DNA of 64,000 bases from Streptomyces pyxinicus (GTDB lineage: Bacteria > Actinomycetota > Actinomycetes > Streptomycetales > Streptomycetaceae), in the NCBI RefSeq assembly GCF_024753135.1, contig NZ_JANUGP010000013.1, positions 62,001 to 126,000 of the forward strand. The letters run 5' to 3'. The stretch's first letter is position 1, and every line of letters starts with the position of its first letter. Positions 7,999-16,249 of the stretch are shown one piece after another. The position numbers were made by a program, and so were the translations under genes. The notes below the pieces were generated by a model. The model ran no database searches, was not told the DNA's origin, and saw nothing but the letters and a program-made list of their open reading frames with translations.

Positions 7999-8834
7999 CG
8001 GATCGCCTCCTGTGCCTTGGACTCCATACGGCGGACGACGAAGCTGAGCGGGACGGTGACCAGCAGGTAGCACAGGCCGGCCACCAGGATCGGCGTGGAA
8101 TTGGCGGTCGTGCTCGCCAGGTCGCGGCCGAACTTGGACAGTTCCCGCTCCTCCAGGGTGACGCCGAGGAACAGCACCAGCGAGGAGTCCTTGAAGAGCA
8201 GGACGAGTTCGTTGGTCAGCGGCGGCAGGATGATCCGGAAGGCCTGCGGGACGATGATCGAGACCATGGCCCGCGCGGGCGAGAAGCCGAGCGAACGGGC
8301 CGCCTCCAGCTGCCCCTTGGGCACGGCCTGGATGCCGGCGCGGATGGTTTCGGCCATGTAGGCGGCCGAGACCAGGCCGAGGGCGATGGCGACCTTGCCG
8401 TAGGTGCCGCCGGGGATCTCGGTGCCGGGGAAGGCGAGCGGGACGGCGACGCCGACGAAGATGAAGATCAGCAGGGCGGGCAGGCCCCGGAAGATCTCGA
8501 TGTAGACGCCGGCCAGCCAGCGGTAGGGGCCCACGGAGGACAGCCGCATCAGCGCGATGACCATGCCGAGCACCAGGCCGACGACGAAGCCGGACAGCGT
8601 GTAGAGCACGGTGTTCTTCAGCGCCAGCGTGATGACGTCCGGGAACATCTGCTGGGCGATGTCCGCCTGGGCGAACTGGTTCTTGAGCCGGCCCCAGTCC
8701 GCCGAGACCGCGAAGGCGATCACGGCGGCGACGAAGACGGCGTACTGCGCGCCGCGCGAGAGGGCGCGCTTCCGGCGCCGGGTCAGGCCCTTCTTCTTCG
8801 GCTGAAGGCTCGTGTCCGTTTCCGTGTCCGTCAT
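7995..8834 (-). CDS. Polar amino-acid ABC transporter, permease
   Basis: 279-residue HisMQ-family permease with about five to six membrane helices. The EAA loop, EAARSLGFSPARAMVSIIVPQA, contacts the ATPase. A positively charged, soluble N-terminus (KKKGLTRRRKRA) of about 25 residues precedes the first helix. A single permease gene implies a homodimer. The start overlaps the binding-protein stop (ATGA at 8831-8834) and the end overlaps the ATPase start, so all three subunits are translationally coupled. Confidence 0.94.
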   Translation of the reverse strand: MTDTETDTSLQPKKKGLTRRRKRALSRGAQYAVFVAAVIAFAVSADWGRLKNQFAQADIAQQMFPDVITLALKNTVLYTLSGFVVGLVLGMVIALMRLSSVGPYRWLAGVYIEIFRGLPALLIFIFVGVAVPLAFPGTEIPGGTYGKVAIALGLVSAAYMAETIRAGIQAVPKGQLEAARSLGFSPARAMVSIIVPQAFRIILPPLTNELVLLFKDSSLVLFLGVTLEERELSKFGRDLASTTANSTPILVAGLCYLLVTVPLSFVVRRMESKAQEAIR

Positions 8835-9679
8835 GAGGCGGCGGGCGAGGCGACGGAGGCGTTGTACGGGCCGATCCACTTCTCGTAGATCTTCTTGTAG
8901 GTGCCGTCGGCCTTGGCGTCCTTGAGCGCCTTGTTGATGGCGTTCAGCAGGGCCTTGTTGCCCTTCTTGACGGTGAAGCCGTACTGCTCGCCGGTCTTGA
9001 GGTTGCCGACGACCTTGAACTTGTCCGCGTTGGCCTTGTCCTTGAGCCAGCCCTGGACCACCGGGTAGTCGATGACGACGGCCTGGACCTGGCCGGTGCG
9101 CAGGCCGTTGAGGACGGCGTCGGAGGACTCGAAGGAGACCGGGTCGTAGCCCTTGCCCTTGACGTAGTCCTCGCCGGTGGTCTGCGCCTGGGCGCCGAGC
9201 TTCTTGCCCTTGGCCTTGACGTCGGCCAGCGAGCCGATCCCGCTGCTCCTGTCGACCAGGACGGCCTGGGTGGCCTCGAAGTAGGGGTCGGAGAAGTCGA
9301 CGTTCTTCTTGCGCTCGGCGGTGATGGTCATACCGGCGGCGGCCAGGTCGCACTGCCCGGAGTTCAGGAAGGCGCCGGTCTTGAAGTTCTCGAAGGGGGT
9401 GTCCTGGATCTGCTGCTTGACGCCGAGGTCCTTGGCGACCAGGTCGATCAGGGAGACGTCGAAGCCCTGCACCTTGCCGTCGATGTCCGACTGGAACGGC
9501 GGGTACGGCAGGTGGGTGCAGGTGGTGAGCTGTCCGCCCTTGGCGAGGTGGACGCCCTTGACGGTGGTCTTGCCGCTCCCCGAATCGCTGGAGGAGCAGC
9601 CGGCCACGACGAGCACGAGTGCGGCGGTCGCGGTGGTGGCGGCCAGAAGGCGGGTCCGGCGCCCGGGGAGGGTGGTCAT
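8831..9679 (-). CDS. Amino-acid ABC transporter substrate-binding lipoprotein
   Basis: 282 residues with a lipoprotein signal peptide ending in the VAGC lipobox (Cys near 28), so the protein is membrane-anchored outside the cell. The body is a PBPb/SBP_bac_3 fold: LTTCTHLPYPPFQ, GFDVSLIDLVAKDLG, FSDPYFEATQAV and a C-terminal IYEKWIGPYN. It binds a polar amino acid, probably glutamate or glutamine. It is the first gene of the operon and has a near-consensus sigma-70-type promoter upstream and GGAG before the ATG. Confidence 0.94.
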   Translation of the reverse strand: MTTLPGRRTRLLAATTATAALVLVVAGCSSSDSGSGKTTVKGVHLAKGGQLTTCTHLPYPPFQSDIDGKVQGFDVSLIDLVAKDLGVKQQIQDTPFENFKTGAFLNSGQCDLAAAGMTITAERKKNVDFSDPYFEATQAVLVDRSSGIGSLADVKAKGKKLGAQAQTTGEDYVKGKGYDPVSFESSDAVLNGLRTGQVQAVVIDYPVVQGWLKDKANADKFKVVGNLKTGEQYGFTVKKGNKALLNAINKALKDAKADGTYKKIYEKWIGPYNASVASPAAS

Positions 9680-9711
9680 GGAGGTCTCCAGTGGGGGGTG
9701 AGCGGGTTCCG

Positions 9712-9739
9712 ATTATAAGGAGATGTTTGGGTGTCTCAA
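9712..9739 (-). promoter_or_regulatory. Promoter of the amino-acid ABC operon
   Basis: On the minus strand TTGAGA (9739-9734) and a perfect TATAAT (9717-9712) are separated by 16 bases, 33 bases before the lipoprotein ATG. This is unusually close to consensus for Streptomyces and predicts strong housekeeping transcription. Confidence 0.75.
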
Positions 9740-9873
9740 ATCAAACCGATGGTATCCGAGCCGCCCGGCCTGCGAAGTCGCCGGTCGGGAGCGGTGGTGT
9801 GGCGAGGGTTACGCTCGTCTGCGTCGACGCCCGGTCGGCCCCGTGGACCCTCGTGAGCGAAGAGAGCAGCACC

Positions 9874-10974
9874 GTGACCCACCCCTTCCTCGATCTGCCC
9901 CCGCTGACCGCCGAGCGCTTCGCCGCCATCGAGGACCGGGTGGCGCGGTTGCTGGGCACCCGGCAGGACGTGCTGATCACGCAGGGCGAGGCGCTGCTGC
10001 CGCTGGAGGGCGCGATCCGCGCGGCGGCCGGTCCGGGCACGGTGGCCCTGAACGTGATCACCGGCCCCTACGGGCAGACCTTCGGGGACTGGCTCCGGGA
10101 CTGCGGGGCGACCGTGCACGACATCGCGGTGCCCTTCCACACGGCGGTGACCGCCGGACAGGTCCGGGAGGCGTTCGCCGCGCACCCGGAGATCGACTTC
10201 GTGTCGCTGGTGCACGCGGAGGCGGCGACCGGCAACACCAACCCGGTCGCGGAGATCGGCGAGGTGGTACGGGAGCGGGGCGCCCTGTTCTATCTGGACG
10301 CGGTCGCCTCGGTGGGTGCCGAGCCGGTGCTGCCGGACGCGTGGGGCGTGGACCTGTGCGTGATCGGGGCGCAGAAGGCGATGGGCGGTCCGGCGGGGGT
10401 GTCGGCGATCTCGGTGAGCGAGCGGGCGTGGGCCCGGATGCGGGCGAACCCGGGGGCGCCGCGCCGCTCCTACCTGTCCCTGCTGGACTGGAAGGAGCGC
10501 TGGACCGACGCCGGGCGCCGGGCGCTGCCGCACGCCCCGGCGCAGCTGGAGATGCTGGCCCTTGAGGCGTGCCTGGAGCGCATCGAGTCGGTGGGCCTGG
10601 AGACGGTGATGGCCCGGCACCGGAGCGCCGCGCTGGCCACCCGGGCGGGTGCGGTGGCGCTCGGCGGCGGCCTGGAGCCGTACGTCCACGAGGCCGCGGA
10701 CGCCGCGCCGGTCGCCACGACGCTGCGGGTGCCGTCGGACGTGGTGGCGTCGGAGGTGGTGGCACGGGCCCTGCGCAGCGACCCGGCGCTGCCGCTGGCC
10801 GCGGGCGGGGGCACCCTGTCCCGGGAGATGATCCGGGTCAACCACTACGGGGCGGACGCGGCACCGGGGGCGGTACGGGGCTCGCTGGCGGCGCTGGGCG
10901 CCGCGCTGGCGGAGTCGGGGCTGAGCGTGGACGTGGCGAGCGCCGGCCGAGCGGTGGACGCGGCCTGGGCCTGA
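9874..10974 (+). CDS. Class-V PLP aminotransferase (serine-glyoxylate type)
   Basis: 366-residue aminotransferase. Recognisable segments are VLITQGEALLPLEGAI, VSLVHAEAATGNTNPV, YLDAVASVGAEP and VIGAQKAMGGPAGVS, where the lysine of GAQKAMGG is the PLP Schiff base. The family includes alanine-glyoxylate and serine-pyruvate aminotransferases and phosphonate-related transaminases. GTG 9874 is preferred because a purine-rich GAAGAGAG precedes it; GTG 9853 is in frame. It is transcribed away from the amino-acid importer and is probably monocistronic. Exact donor and acceptor are not determinable. Confidence 0.88.
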   Translation: MTHPFLDLPPLTAERFAAIEDRVARLLGTRQDVLITQGEALLPLEGAIRAAAGPGTVALNVITGPYGQTFGDWLRDCGATVHDIAVPFHTAVTAGQVREAFAAHPEIDFVSLVHAEAATGNTNPVAEIGEVVRERGALFYLDAVASVGAEPVLPDAWGVDLCVIGAQKAMGGPAGVSAISVSERAWARMRANPGAPRRSYLSLLDWKERWTDAGRRALPHAPAQLEMLALEACLERIESVGLETVMARHRSAALATRAGAVALGGGLEPYVHEAADAAPVATTLRVPSDVVASEVVARALRSDPALPLAAGGGTLSREMIRVNHYGADAAPGAVRGSLAALGAALAESGLSVDVASAGRAVDAAWA

Positions 10975-11040
10975 GCCTCCGGACCGCCCGGCCCGCGCCC
11001 GCGAGGCCCCGCTGTCAGTGGCCCGTGCCATGCTCCCCGC

Positions 11041-11568
11041 ATGACCATCGACGCGCCTCGCACCCTGCCCGACGGACGTCCCGTGCCGCTGATGACCGGC
11101 CCCGAGCGGGAGATGCTGGAGAGCTGGCTGGACTTCCACCGGGCCACGCTGGAGCTGAAGTGCCGGGGGCTGGACGACGGGCAGGTGCGGCTCGCCGCGG
11201 CGCAGCCGTCGGGGCTGACCCTGCTGGGGCTCGTCCAGCATCTCGCCGAGGTGGAGCGCACCTGGTTTCAGCGGGTGCTGGGCGGCCTCAGTCTGCCGCC
11301 GGTGTTCGCGGAGGAGACGGGGTACGTCCTCGATCCGGGGCGCGGGCTCGCGGAGGCGCTGGGCGCCTGGCGACGGGAGATCGCGCGCGGACGCGAGCTG
11401 TGCGCCGGGCTGCCGCCGGAGCGCACCGGGCGGATCGCCGACGGGCCCATGGCCGGCGCGGAGGTCAGTGTGCGCTGGGTGCTGATCCACCTCATCGAGG
11501 AATACGCCCGGCACAACGGACATGCCGACATTCTCCGGGAACGCATCGACGGAACCACCGGCGCCTGA
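11041..11568 (+). CDS. DinB family (DUF664) protein
   Basis: 175 residues with the four-helix DinB/DUF664 fold. The metal-site histidines are visible in VQHLAEVERTWF and in HLIEEYARHNGHADILRE. Many Streptomyces copies are thiol-dependent (mycothiol) transferases, as in the YfiT/MDMPI group, but the substrate of this one is unknown. No ribosome-binding site precedes the ATG, so leaderless translation is possible. Confidence 0.88.
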   Translation: MTIDAPRTLPDGRPVPLMTGPEREMLESWLDFHRATLELKCRGLDDGQVRLAAAQPSGLTLLGLVQHLAEVERTWFQRVLGGLSLPPVFAEETGYVLDPGRGLAEALGAWRREIARGRELCAGLPPERTGRIADGPMAGAEVSVRWVLIHLIEEYARHNGHADILRERIDGTTGA

Positions 11569-11823
11569 ATTCAAAAGGGGTTCACAATTCCCGTCAATTC
11601 ACTGATCGATAGCCTCCCGACTTCTTCTTCCCGCTTTTTGCAGAGCTAAACAGGGAAGTTTTCCGGGAGATTTCGGCAGGTTTCCGGGCTGTGACACAGT
11701 CCACAGCGCGGCATTTTTGTCCCGTTTTGCCGTGGGGTAATTCCGACATTTCACTCAGGGCGTCCCGCCGCGCGGTGATCACCGTCGTGCATTTCCTCAT
11801 TCGCCTCGCTAAATTCGTGCCGC
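11569..11823. promoter_or_regulatory. AT-richer upstream region of ectABCD with putative leaderless -10
   Basis: 255 non-coding bases, clearly AT-richer than the rest. TAAATT at 11810-11815 sits 8 bases before the ectA ATG and no Shine-Dalgarno sequence is present, which fits a leaderless ectA transcript. CTGTGACACAG (11689-11699) is a short palindrome of unknown meaning. Ectoine genes are usually induced by salt or heat; no known operator is obvious to me here. Confidence 0.45.
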
Positions 11824-12342
11824 ATGACTGCCGCACCCGCAGACCTGCTCATCGACCGACCGGCGGTGGACGACGGAGCCGCGCTCTGGCGTCTCGCCAA
11901 GGACTCCGAAAAGCTCGACCTGAACTCCTCGTACAGCTATCTGCTGTGGTGCCGGGACTTCGCCGGCACCTCTGCGGTGGCGCGCGGTGCGGACGGGGAG
12001 CCGGTCGGATTCGTCACCGGATACATGCGGCCGGACCGCCCGGACACCCTGCTCGTGTGGCAGGTCGCCGTGGACGGCGCCCACCGCGGCCTAGGCATCG
12101 CCGCCAAGCTGCTGGACGCGCTGACCGCACGGCTGGCCGCCGAGCGCGGTGTCACCGAGGTGGAGACCACCATCACCCCGGGCAACACCGCCTCCGAACG
12201 GCTGTTCACCTCCTTCGCCACCCGGCACGGGGCGCGCGTCGAGCGCGAGGTGCTGTTCGGCGCCGAACACTTCCCGGACGGCCCGCACGATCCCGAGGTG
12301 CTGTACCGCATCGGCCCGCTGACCGACCTCACCGCCCGCTGA
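11824..12342 (+). CDS. ectA: L-2,4-diaminobutyrate N-acetyltransferase
   Basis: 172-residue GNAT enzyme for the second step of ectoine synthesis, transferring acetyl from acetyl-CoA to the gamma-amino group of diaminobutyrate. EctA hallmarks are LDLNSSYSYLLWCRDFAGTS near residues 32-51, the acetyl-CoA loop VDGAHRGLGIAAKLL and ETTITPGNTASERLF. First gene of ectABCD; ectB begins 32 bases after its stop. No ribosome site before the ATG. Confidence 0.97.
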   Translation: MTAAPADLLIDRPAVDDGAALWRLAKDSEKLDLNSSYSYLLWCRDFAGTSAVARGADGEPVGFVTGYMRPDRPDTLLVWQVAVDGAHRGLGIAAKLLDALTARLAAERGVTEVETTITPGNTASERLFTSFATRHGARVEREVLFGAEHFPDGPHDPEVLYRIGPLTDLTAR

Positions 12343-12374
12343 CCGCTTTCACCGCCCACCGAGGAGCGATTCAC

Positions 12375-13646
12375 GTGACCATCACCCAGCCCGACCTCAG
12401 CGTCTTCGAGACCCTTGAGTCCGAGGTGCGCAGCTACTGCCGCGGCTGGCCCGCCGTCTTCGACCGCGCACAGGGCAGCCGGATGTACGACGAGGACGGC
12501 CACGCGTACCTCGACTTCTTCGCCGGTGCCGGCTCACTCAACTACGGGCACAACAACCCGGTGCTGAAACGGGCGCTGATCGACTATCTGTCCCGGGACG
12601 GCGTCACCCACGGCCTGGACATGTCGACCACGGCCAAGCGGAGCTTCCTGCAGACCTTCCAGGACCTGGTGCTGCGCCCGCGCGACCTGCCGTACAAGGT
12701 GATGTTCCCGGGTCCGACGGGCACCAACGCCGTGGAGTCGGCGCTGAAGCTCGCCCGGAAGGTGAAGGGGCGCGAGGCGATCGTGTCGTTCACCAACGCC
12801 TTCCACGGCATGTCCCTGGGCTCGCTCGCGGTGACCGGCAACGCCTTCAAGCGGGCCGGCGCCGGCATACCGCTGGTGCACGGCACCCCGATGCCCTTCG
12901 ACAACTACTTCGACGGCCAGGTCCCGGACTTCCTGTGGTTCGAGCGGCTGCTGGAGGACCAGGGCTCCGGGCTGAACAAGCCGGCGGCCGTGATCGTGGA
13001 GACCGTGCAGGGCGAGGGCGGCATCAACGTCGCCCGGCCCGAGTGGCTGCGCGCGCTCAAGGAGCTGTGCGAGCGGCAGGACATGCTGCTGATCGTCGAC
13101 GACATCCAGATGGGCTGCGGCCGTACCGGCGCCTTCTTCTCCTTCGAGGAGGCCGGGATCACCCCCGACATCGTCACGGTGTCGAAGTCGATCAGCGGCT
13201 ACGGGCTGCCGATGTCGCTGTGCCTGTTCCGCCCCGAGCTGGACGTCTGGGAGCCGGGCGAGCACAACGGCACCTTCCGCGGCAACAACCCGGCGTTCGT
13301 CACGGCCACCGCGGCCCTGGAGACGTACTGGACCGACGGCTCCGCCATGGAGAAGCAGACCCGCACCCGCGGTGAGCAGGTCGAGCAGGCGCTGATCTCC
13401 ATCACCGAGGAGAACCTCGCCGACATCAAGGAGTACCGCGGGCGCGGGCTGGTGTGGGGCCTGGAGTTCCGCGACAAGGAGCGGGCCAACCGGGTCGCCC
13501 GGCGCGCCTTCGAACTCGGGCTGCTCATCGAGACGTCCGGCCCGGAGAGCGAGGTCGTCAAGCTGCTGCCCGCCCTCACCATCACCCCGGACGAGCTGGA
13601 CGAGGGCCTGAGCATCCTCGCCCGCGCCGTCCGCGAGACCGTCTGA
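12375..13646 (+). CDS. ectB: Diaminobutyrate--2-oxoglutarate transaminase
   Basis: 423-residue class-III aminotransferase making L-2,4-diaminobutyrate from aspartate semialdehyde and glutamate, the first committed step to ectoine. Visible: FFAGAGSLNYGHNNP, GPTGTNAVESALKLAR (PLP phosphate cup), VDDIQMGCGRTG and TVSKSISGYGLPM with the Schiff-base lysine near 271, then FRGNNPAFV. GTG 12375 is preceded by GAGGAG. Length and motifs are normal for EctB. It links to lysine/threonine metabolism through aspartate semialdehyde. Confidence 0.97.
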   Translation: MTITQPDLSVFETLESEVRSYCRGWPAVFDRAQGSRMYDEDGHAYLDFFAGAGSLNYGHNNPVLKRALIDYLSRDGVTHGLDMSTTAKRSFLQTFQDLVLRPRDLPYKVMFPGPTGTNAVESALKLARKVKGREAIVSFTNAFHGMSLGSLAVTGNAFKRAGAGIPLVHGTPMPFDNYFDGQVPDFLWFERLLEDQGSGLNKPAAVIVETVQGEGGINVARPEWLRALKELCERQDMLLIVDDIQMGCGRTGAFFSFEEAGITPDIVTVSKSISGYGLPMSLCLFRPELDVWEPGEHNGTFRGNNPAFVTATAALETYWTDGSAMEKQTRTRGEQVEQALISITEENLADIKEYRGRGLVWGLEFRDKERANRVARRAFELGLLIETSGPESEVVKLLPALTITPDELDEGLSILARAVRETV

Positions 13647-13657
13647 CACCGAGGACC

Positions 13658-13680
13658 CGGCCGTCCGGAGCCGACGGCCG
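13658..13680 (+). other. Stem-loop in the ectB-ectC spacer
   Basis: An 8-bp perfect stem (13658-13665 with 13673-13680) with a 7-base loop lies between ectB and ectC. It could stabilise the upstream message or attenuate transcription so that ectC/ectD levels differ. It may also be chance in GC-rich DNA. Confidence 0.35.
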
Positions 13681-13718
13681 ACCGACCGAAACCGCCGACC
13701 AGGAGGAAGAGCAGCACC

Positions 13719-14123
13719 GTGATCGTCCGATCGTTCAAGGAAATCGAAGGCACCGACCGGCACGTCAAGGCGAAGTCCGGCACCTGGGAGAGCAAGCGGA
13801 TCGTCCTCGCCAAGGAGCGGGTCGGCTTCTCCCTGCACGAGACGATCCTCTACGCCGGGACCGAGACGTCGATGTGGTACGCCAACCACATCGAGGCCGT
13901 CGTCTGCACCAAGGGCGAGGCCGAGCTGACCGACCACGAGACCGGGAAGACGCACACCATCACCCCCGGCACCATGTACCTCCTCGACGGGCACGAGCGG
14001 CACACGCTGCGCGTCAAGGAGGACTTCCACTGCCTCTGCGTGTTCAACCCGCCCGTGACCGGACGGGAGGACCACGACGAGAACGGCGTCTACCCGCTGC
14101 TCACCGAGCCCGAGGAGGTGTGA
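13719..14123 (+). CDS. ectC: Ectoine synthase
   Basis: 134-residue cupin that cyclises N-gamma-acetyl-diaminobutyrate to ectoine. It shows MIVRSFKEIEGTDRHVKA at the N-terminus, the metal-site glutamate in NHIEAVVCTKGEAEL, and PGTMYLLDGHERHTLR, with the Fe-binding Tyr and His of the family. GTG 13719 has AGGAGGA 11 bases upstream. The length is typical. ectD follows after 7 bases. Confidence 0.97.
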   Translation: MIVRSFKEIEGTDRHVKAKSGTWESKRIVLAKERVGFSLHETILYAGTETSMWYANHIEAVVCTKGEAELTDHETGKTHTITPGTMYLLDGHERHTLRVKEDFHCLCVFNPPVTGREDHDENGVYPLLTEPEEV

Positions 14124-14130
14124 GAAACCC

Positions 14131-15024
14131 ATGGCCACTGCCACCGTGAAGGATCTCTACCCGACCCGCGGCACCACCGAGGTGACCGCACCCCGCCAGG
14201 ACCCGGTCGTCTGGGGCTCCCCCGACGCCCCGGGCCCGATCGCCACGGCCGACCTCCAGGCGTTCGAGCGCGACGGCTTCCTCGCCGTCGACCAGCTGAT
14301 CACGCCGGACGAGGTCGAGGTGTACCGCCGGGAGCTGGACCGGCTGGTCACCGACCCGGCGGTCCGCGCCGACGAGCGCTCCATCGTGGAGCCGCAGTCC
14401 AAGGAGATCCGCTCGGTCTTCGAGGTGCACCGGATCAGCGAGGTGTTCGCGAAGCTGGTGCGCGACGAGCGGGTGGTCGGCCGGGCCCGGCAGATCCTCG
14501 GCTCGGACGTGTACGTCCACCAGTCCCGGATCAACGTGAAGCCGGGCTTCGGCGCGAGCGGCTTCTACTGGCACTCGGACTTCGAGACCTGGCACGCCGA
14601 GGACGGGCTGCCGAACATGCGCACGGTGTCCGTCTCGATCGCGCTGACCGAGAACCTCGACACCAACGGCGGGCTCATGATCATGCCGGGCTCGCACCGG
14701 ACGTTCCTGGGCTGTGCCGGGGAGACCCCCCGGGACAACTACAAGAAGTCCCTCCAGATGCAGGACGCGGGCACGCCCTCCGACGAGGCGCTGACCACGC
14801 TGGCGGGCGAGCACGGGATCCGGCTGTTCACCGGCCGGGCGGGCTCGGCGACCTGGTTCGACTGCAACTGCATGCACGGCTCGGGCGACAACATCACGCC
14901 GTACCCGCGCAGCAACGTCTTCATCGTGTTCAACAGCGTGGAGAACACGGCGGTGGAGCCGTTCGCGGCGCCGGTGCACCGGCCGGACTACATCGGCGCG
15001 CGGGACTTCACGCCGGTGCGGTAG
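14131..15024 (+). CDS. ectD: Ectoine 5-hydroxylase
   Basis: 297-residue Fe(II)/2-oxoglutarate dioxygenase of the PhyH superfamily that converts ectoine to 5-hydroxyectoine. The facial triad is visible: His148 and Asp150 in WHSDFETWHAEDG and the distal His near 249 in CMHGSGDN. The EctD signature FxWHSDFETWHxEDG is intact. Its presence as fourth gene means the strain can make hydroxyectoine, a desiccation and heat protectant. Followed by a strong terminator. Confidence 0.97.
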   Translation: MATATVKDLYPTRGTTEVTAPRQDPVVWGSPDAPGPIATADLQAFERDGFLAVDQLITPDEVEVYRRELDRLVTDPAVRADERSIVEPQSKEIRSVFEVHRISEVFAKLVRDERVVGRARQILGSDVYVHQSRINVKPGFGASGFYWHSDFETWHAEDGLPNMRTVSVSIALTENLDTNGGLMIMPGSHRTFLGCAGETPRDNYKKSLQMQDAGTPSDEALTTLAGEHGIRLFTGRAGSATWFDCNCMHGSGDNITPYPRSNVFIVFNSVENTAVEPFAAPVHRPDYIGARDFTPVR

Positions 15025-15040
15025 CCGCGCGTGACCGACC

Positions 15041-15083
15041 CCGGGCCGGGGCCTCCTGTGTGGGACGGGAGGCTCCGGCCCGG
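15041..15083. terminator. Terminator between ectABCD and the convergent aminotransferase
   Basis: A 16-bp stem (15041-15056 with 15068-15083, one mismatch) and an 11-base loop lie 17 bases after the ectD stop and 9 bases from the end of the convergent gene. It can serve both directions. Confidence 0.8.
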
Positions 15084-15091
15084 TCGTGTGC

Positions 15092-16153
15092 TCAGCCCCT
15101 CAGTGCTTCCAGCAGCCGGTCGACGTCCGCGTCGGTGTTGTAGAGGTGGAAGGCGGCGCGCAGGTTGCCGGACCGGTTGGAGACCTCGATGCCGGCCTCG
15201 CTCAACTCCGGCTGGCGGGTGCCGAGTCCGGGCACCGAGACGATCGCCGAGCCGGGGGCGGCCAGCGGCTCGTGGCCGAGGCCGGCGAGGCCCGTCCGGA
15301 ACCGGTCGGCGAGGGTGAGGGCGTGCGCGTGGACGGCGTCGATCCCCAGTTCCTCGATCAGTTCCAGGGAGCGGCGCAGCGCGGTGTAGGTGAACAGGGC
15401 GTGGGTGAGGTCGAACCGCCGGGCGGAGTGGGCGAGTTCGGCGACCGGGCCGTAGCAGCTGTCCCAGGGCGCCTCGCCCGCGACCCAGCCGGCCAGCACC
15501 GGCACGAGTCCGCCGAAGTCCTCGGGGACGGTGAGGAAGGCCGCGCCGTGCGGGCCGAGCAGCCACTTGAAGGAGACGGTGGCGGTGAAGTCGTACGCGT
15601 CGGCGTCCACCGGCAGCCAGCCCGCGGCCTGGGAGAAGTCGACGTAGGTGCGGGCGCCGTGGGCGCGGGCCGCCTCGCGCAGGGCGCGCAGGTCGGCGAG
15701 GCGGCCGTCGGCGGACTGGACGGCGCTGACCGCGACGAGCGCGGTGTCCGGGCGGACCGACTCGGCGATCCGCTCCAGCGGGACCGCCCGCACCTTGAGG
15801 TCGCCGCGGACGTGGAACGGGTTGAGTACGGAGGTGAAGTCGTCCTCGGCGGTGAGGACTTCGGCGCCGGCCGGCAGGGAGGCGGCGATCACGCCGGTGT
15901 GGGCGGCGACCGAGGCGCCGGCCGCGACCCGGTGCGCGGGCACGCCGGCCAGCCGGGCGTAGCCGGCCCGGCAGCTCTCCACGTCCTCGAAGAGCGGGAG
16001 CAGGGGCCGGCCCTCCGCGCGCAGCAGTGCCGCCTCGTGCAGGGCGGCGACGCCCCGGGCGGGCAGCAGGCCGTTGCTCGCGGTGTTGAGGAAGGCGCCC
16101 TTGGGGGTGAACTCGGCGCGGACGCGCTGGGCGAACGTCTCCGTGGTGTCCAT
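15092..16153 (-). CDS. Class-V PLP aminotransferase/desulfurase-like protein
   Basis: 353 residues. Motifs of the class-V (cysteine-desulfurase-like) fold: FLNTASNGLLP at the N-terminus, VSAVQSADGRLADL, TYVDFSQAAGWLPVD and ATVSFKWLLGPHGAAFL, the last with the PLP lysine. The C-terminal AIVSVPG...SNRSGNLRAAFHLYNT resembles isopenicillin-epimerase-like aminotransferases. No catalytic Cys loop of a true desulfurase is evident. ATG 16153 is chosen because the family N-terminus begins there. It converges on ectABCD; no functional link is proven. Confidence 0.83.
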   Translation of the reverse strand: MDTTETFAQRVRAEFTPKGAFLNTASNGLLPARGVAALHEAALLRAEGRPLLPLFEDVESCRAGYARLAGVPAHRVAAGASVAAHTGVIAASLPAGAEVLTAEDDFTSVLNPFHVRGDLKVRAVPLERIAESVRPDTALVAVSAVQSADGRLADLRALREAARAHGARTYVDFSQAAGWLPVDADAYDFTATVSFKWLLGPHGAAFLTVPEDFGGLVPVLAGWVAGEAPWDSCYGPVAELAHSARRFDLTHALFTYTALRRSLELIEELGIDAVHAHALTLADRFRTGLAGLGHEPLAAPGSAIVSVPGLGTRQPELSEAGIEVSNRSGNLRAAFHLYNTDADVDRLLEALRG

Positions 16154-16249
16154 GGACCCACTCTGCGGCCCGCGACGGTCCACGTCCATCGCCGATTTCT
16201 GCGTGGCTCCGATCAGACCTTCTTATACGTCCCCGCCGACCTGCGGTTT

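Noticed and set aside
5116..8070. 984-codon plus-strand open frame
   Set aside because: Antisense to the LAETG, amidohydrolase and ATPase genes; no family features and typical shadow composition.
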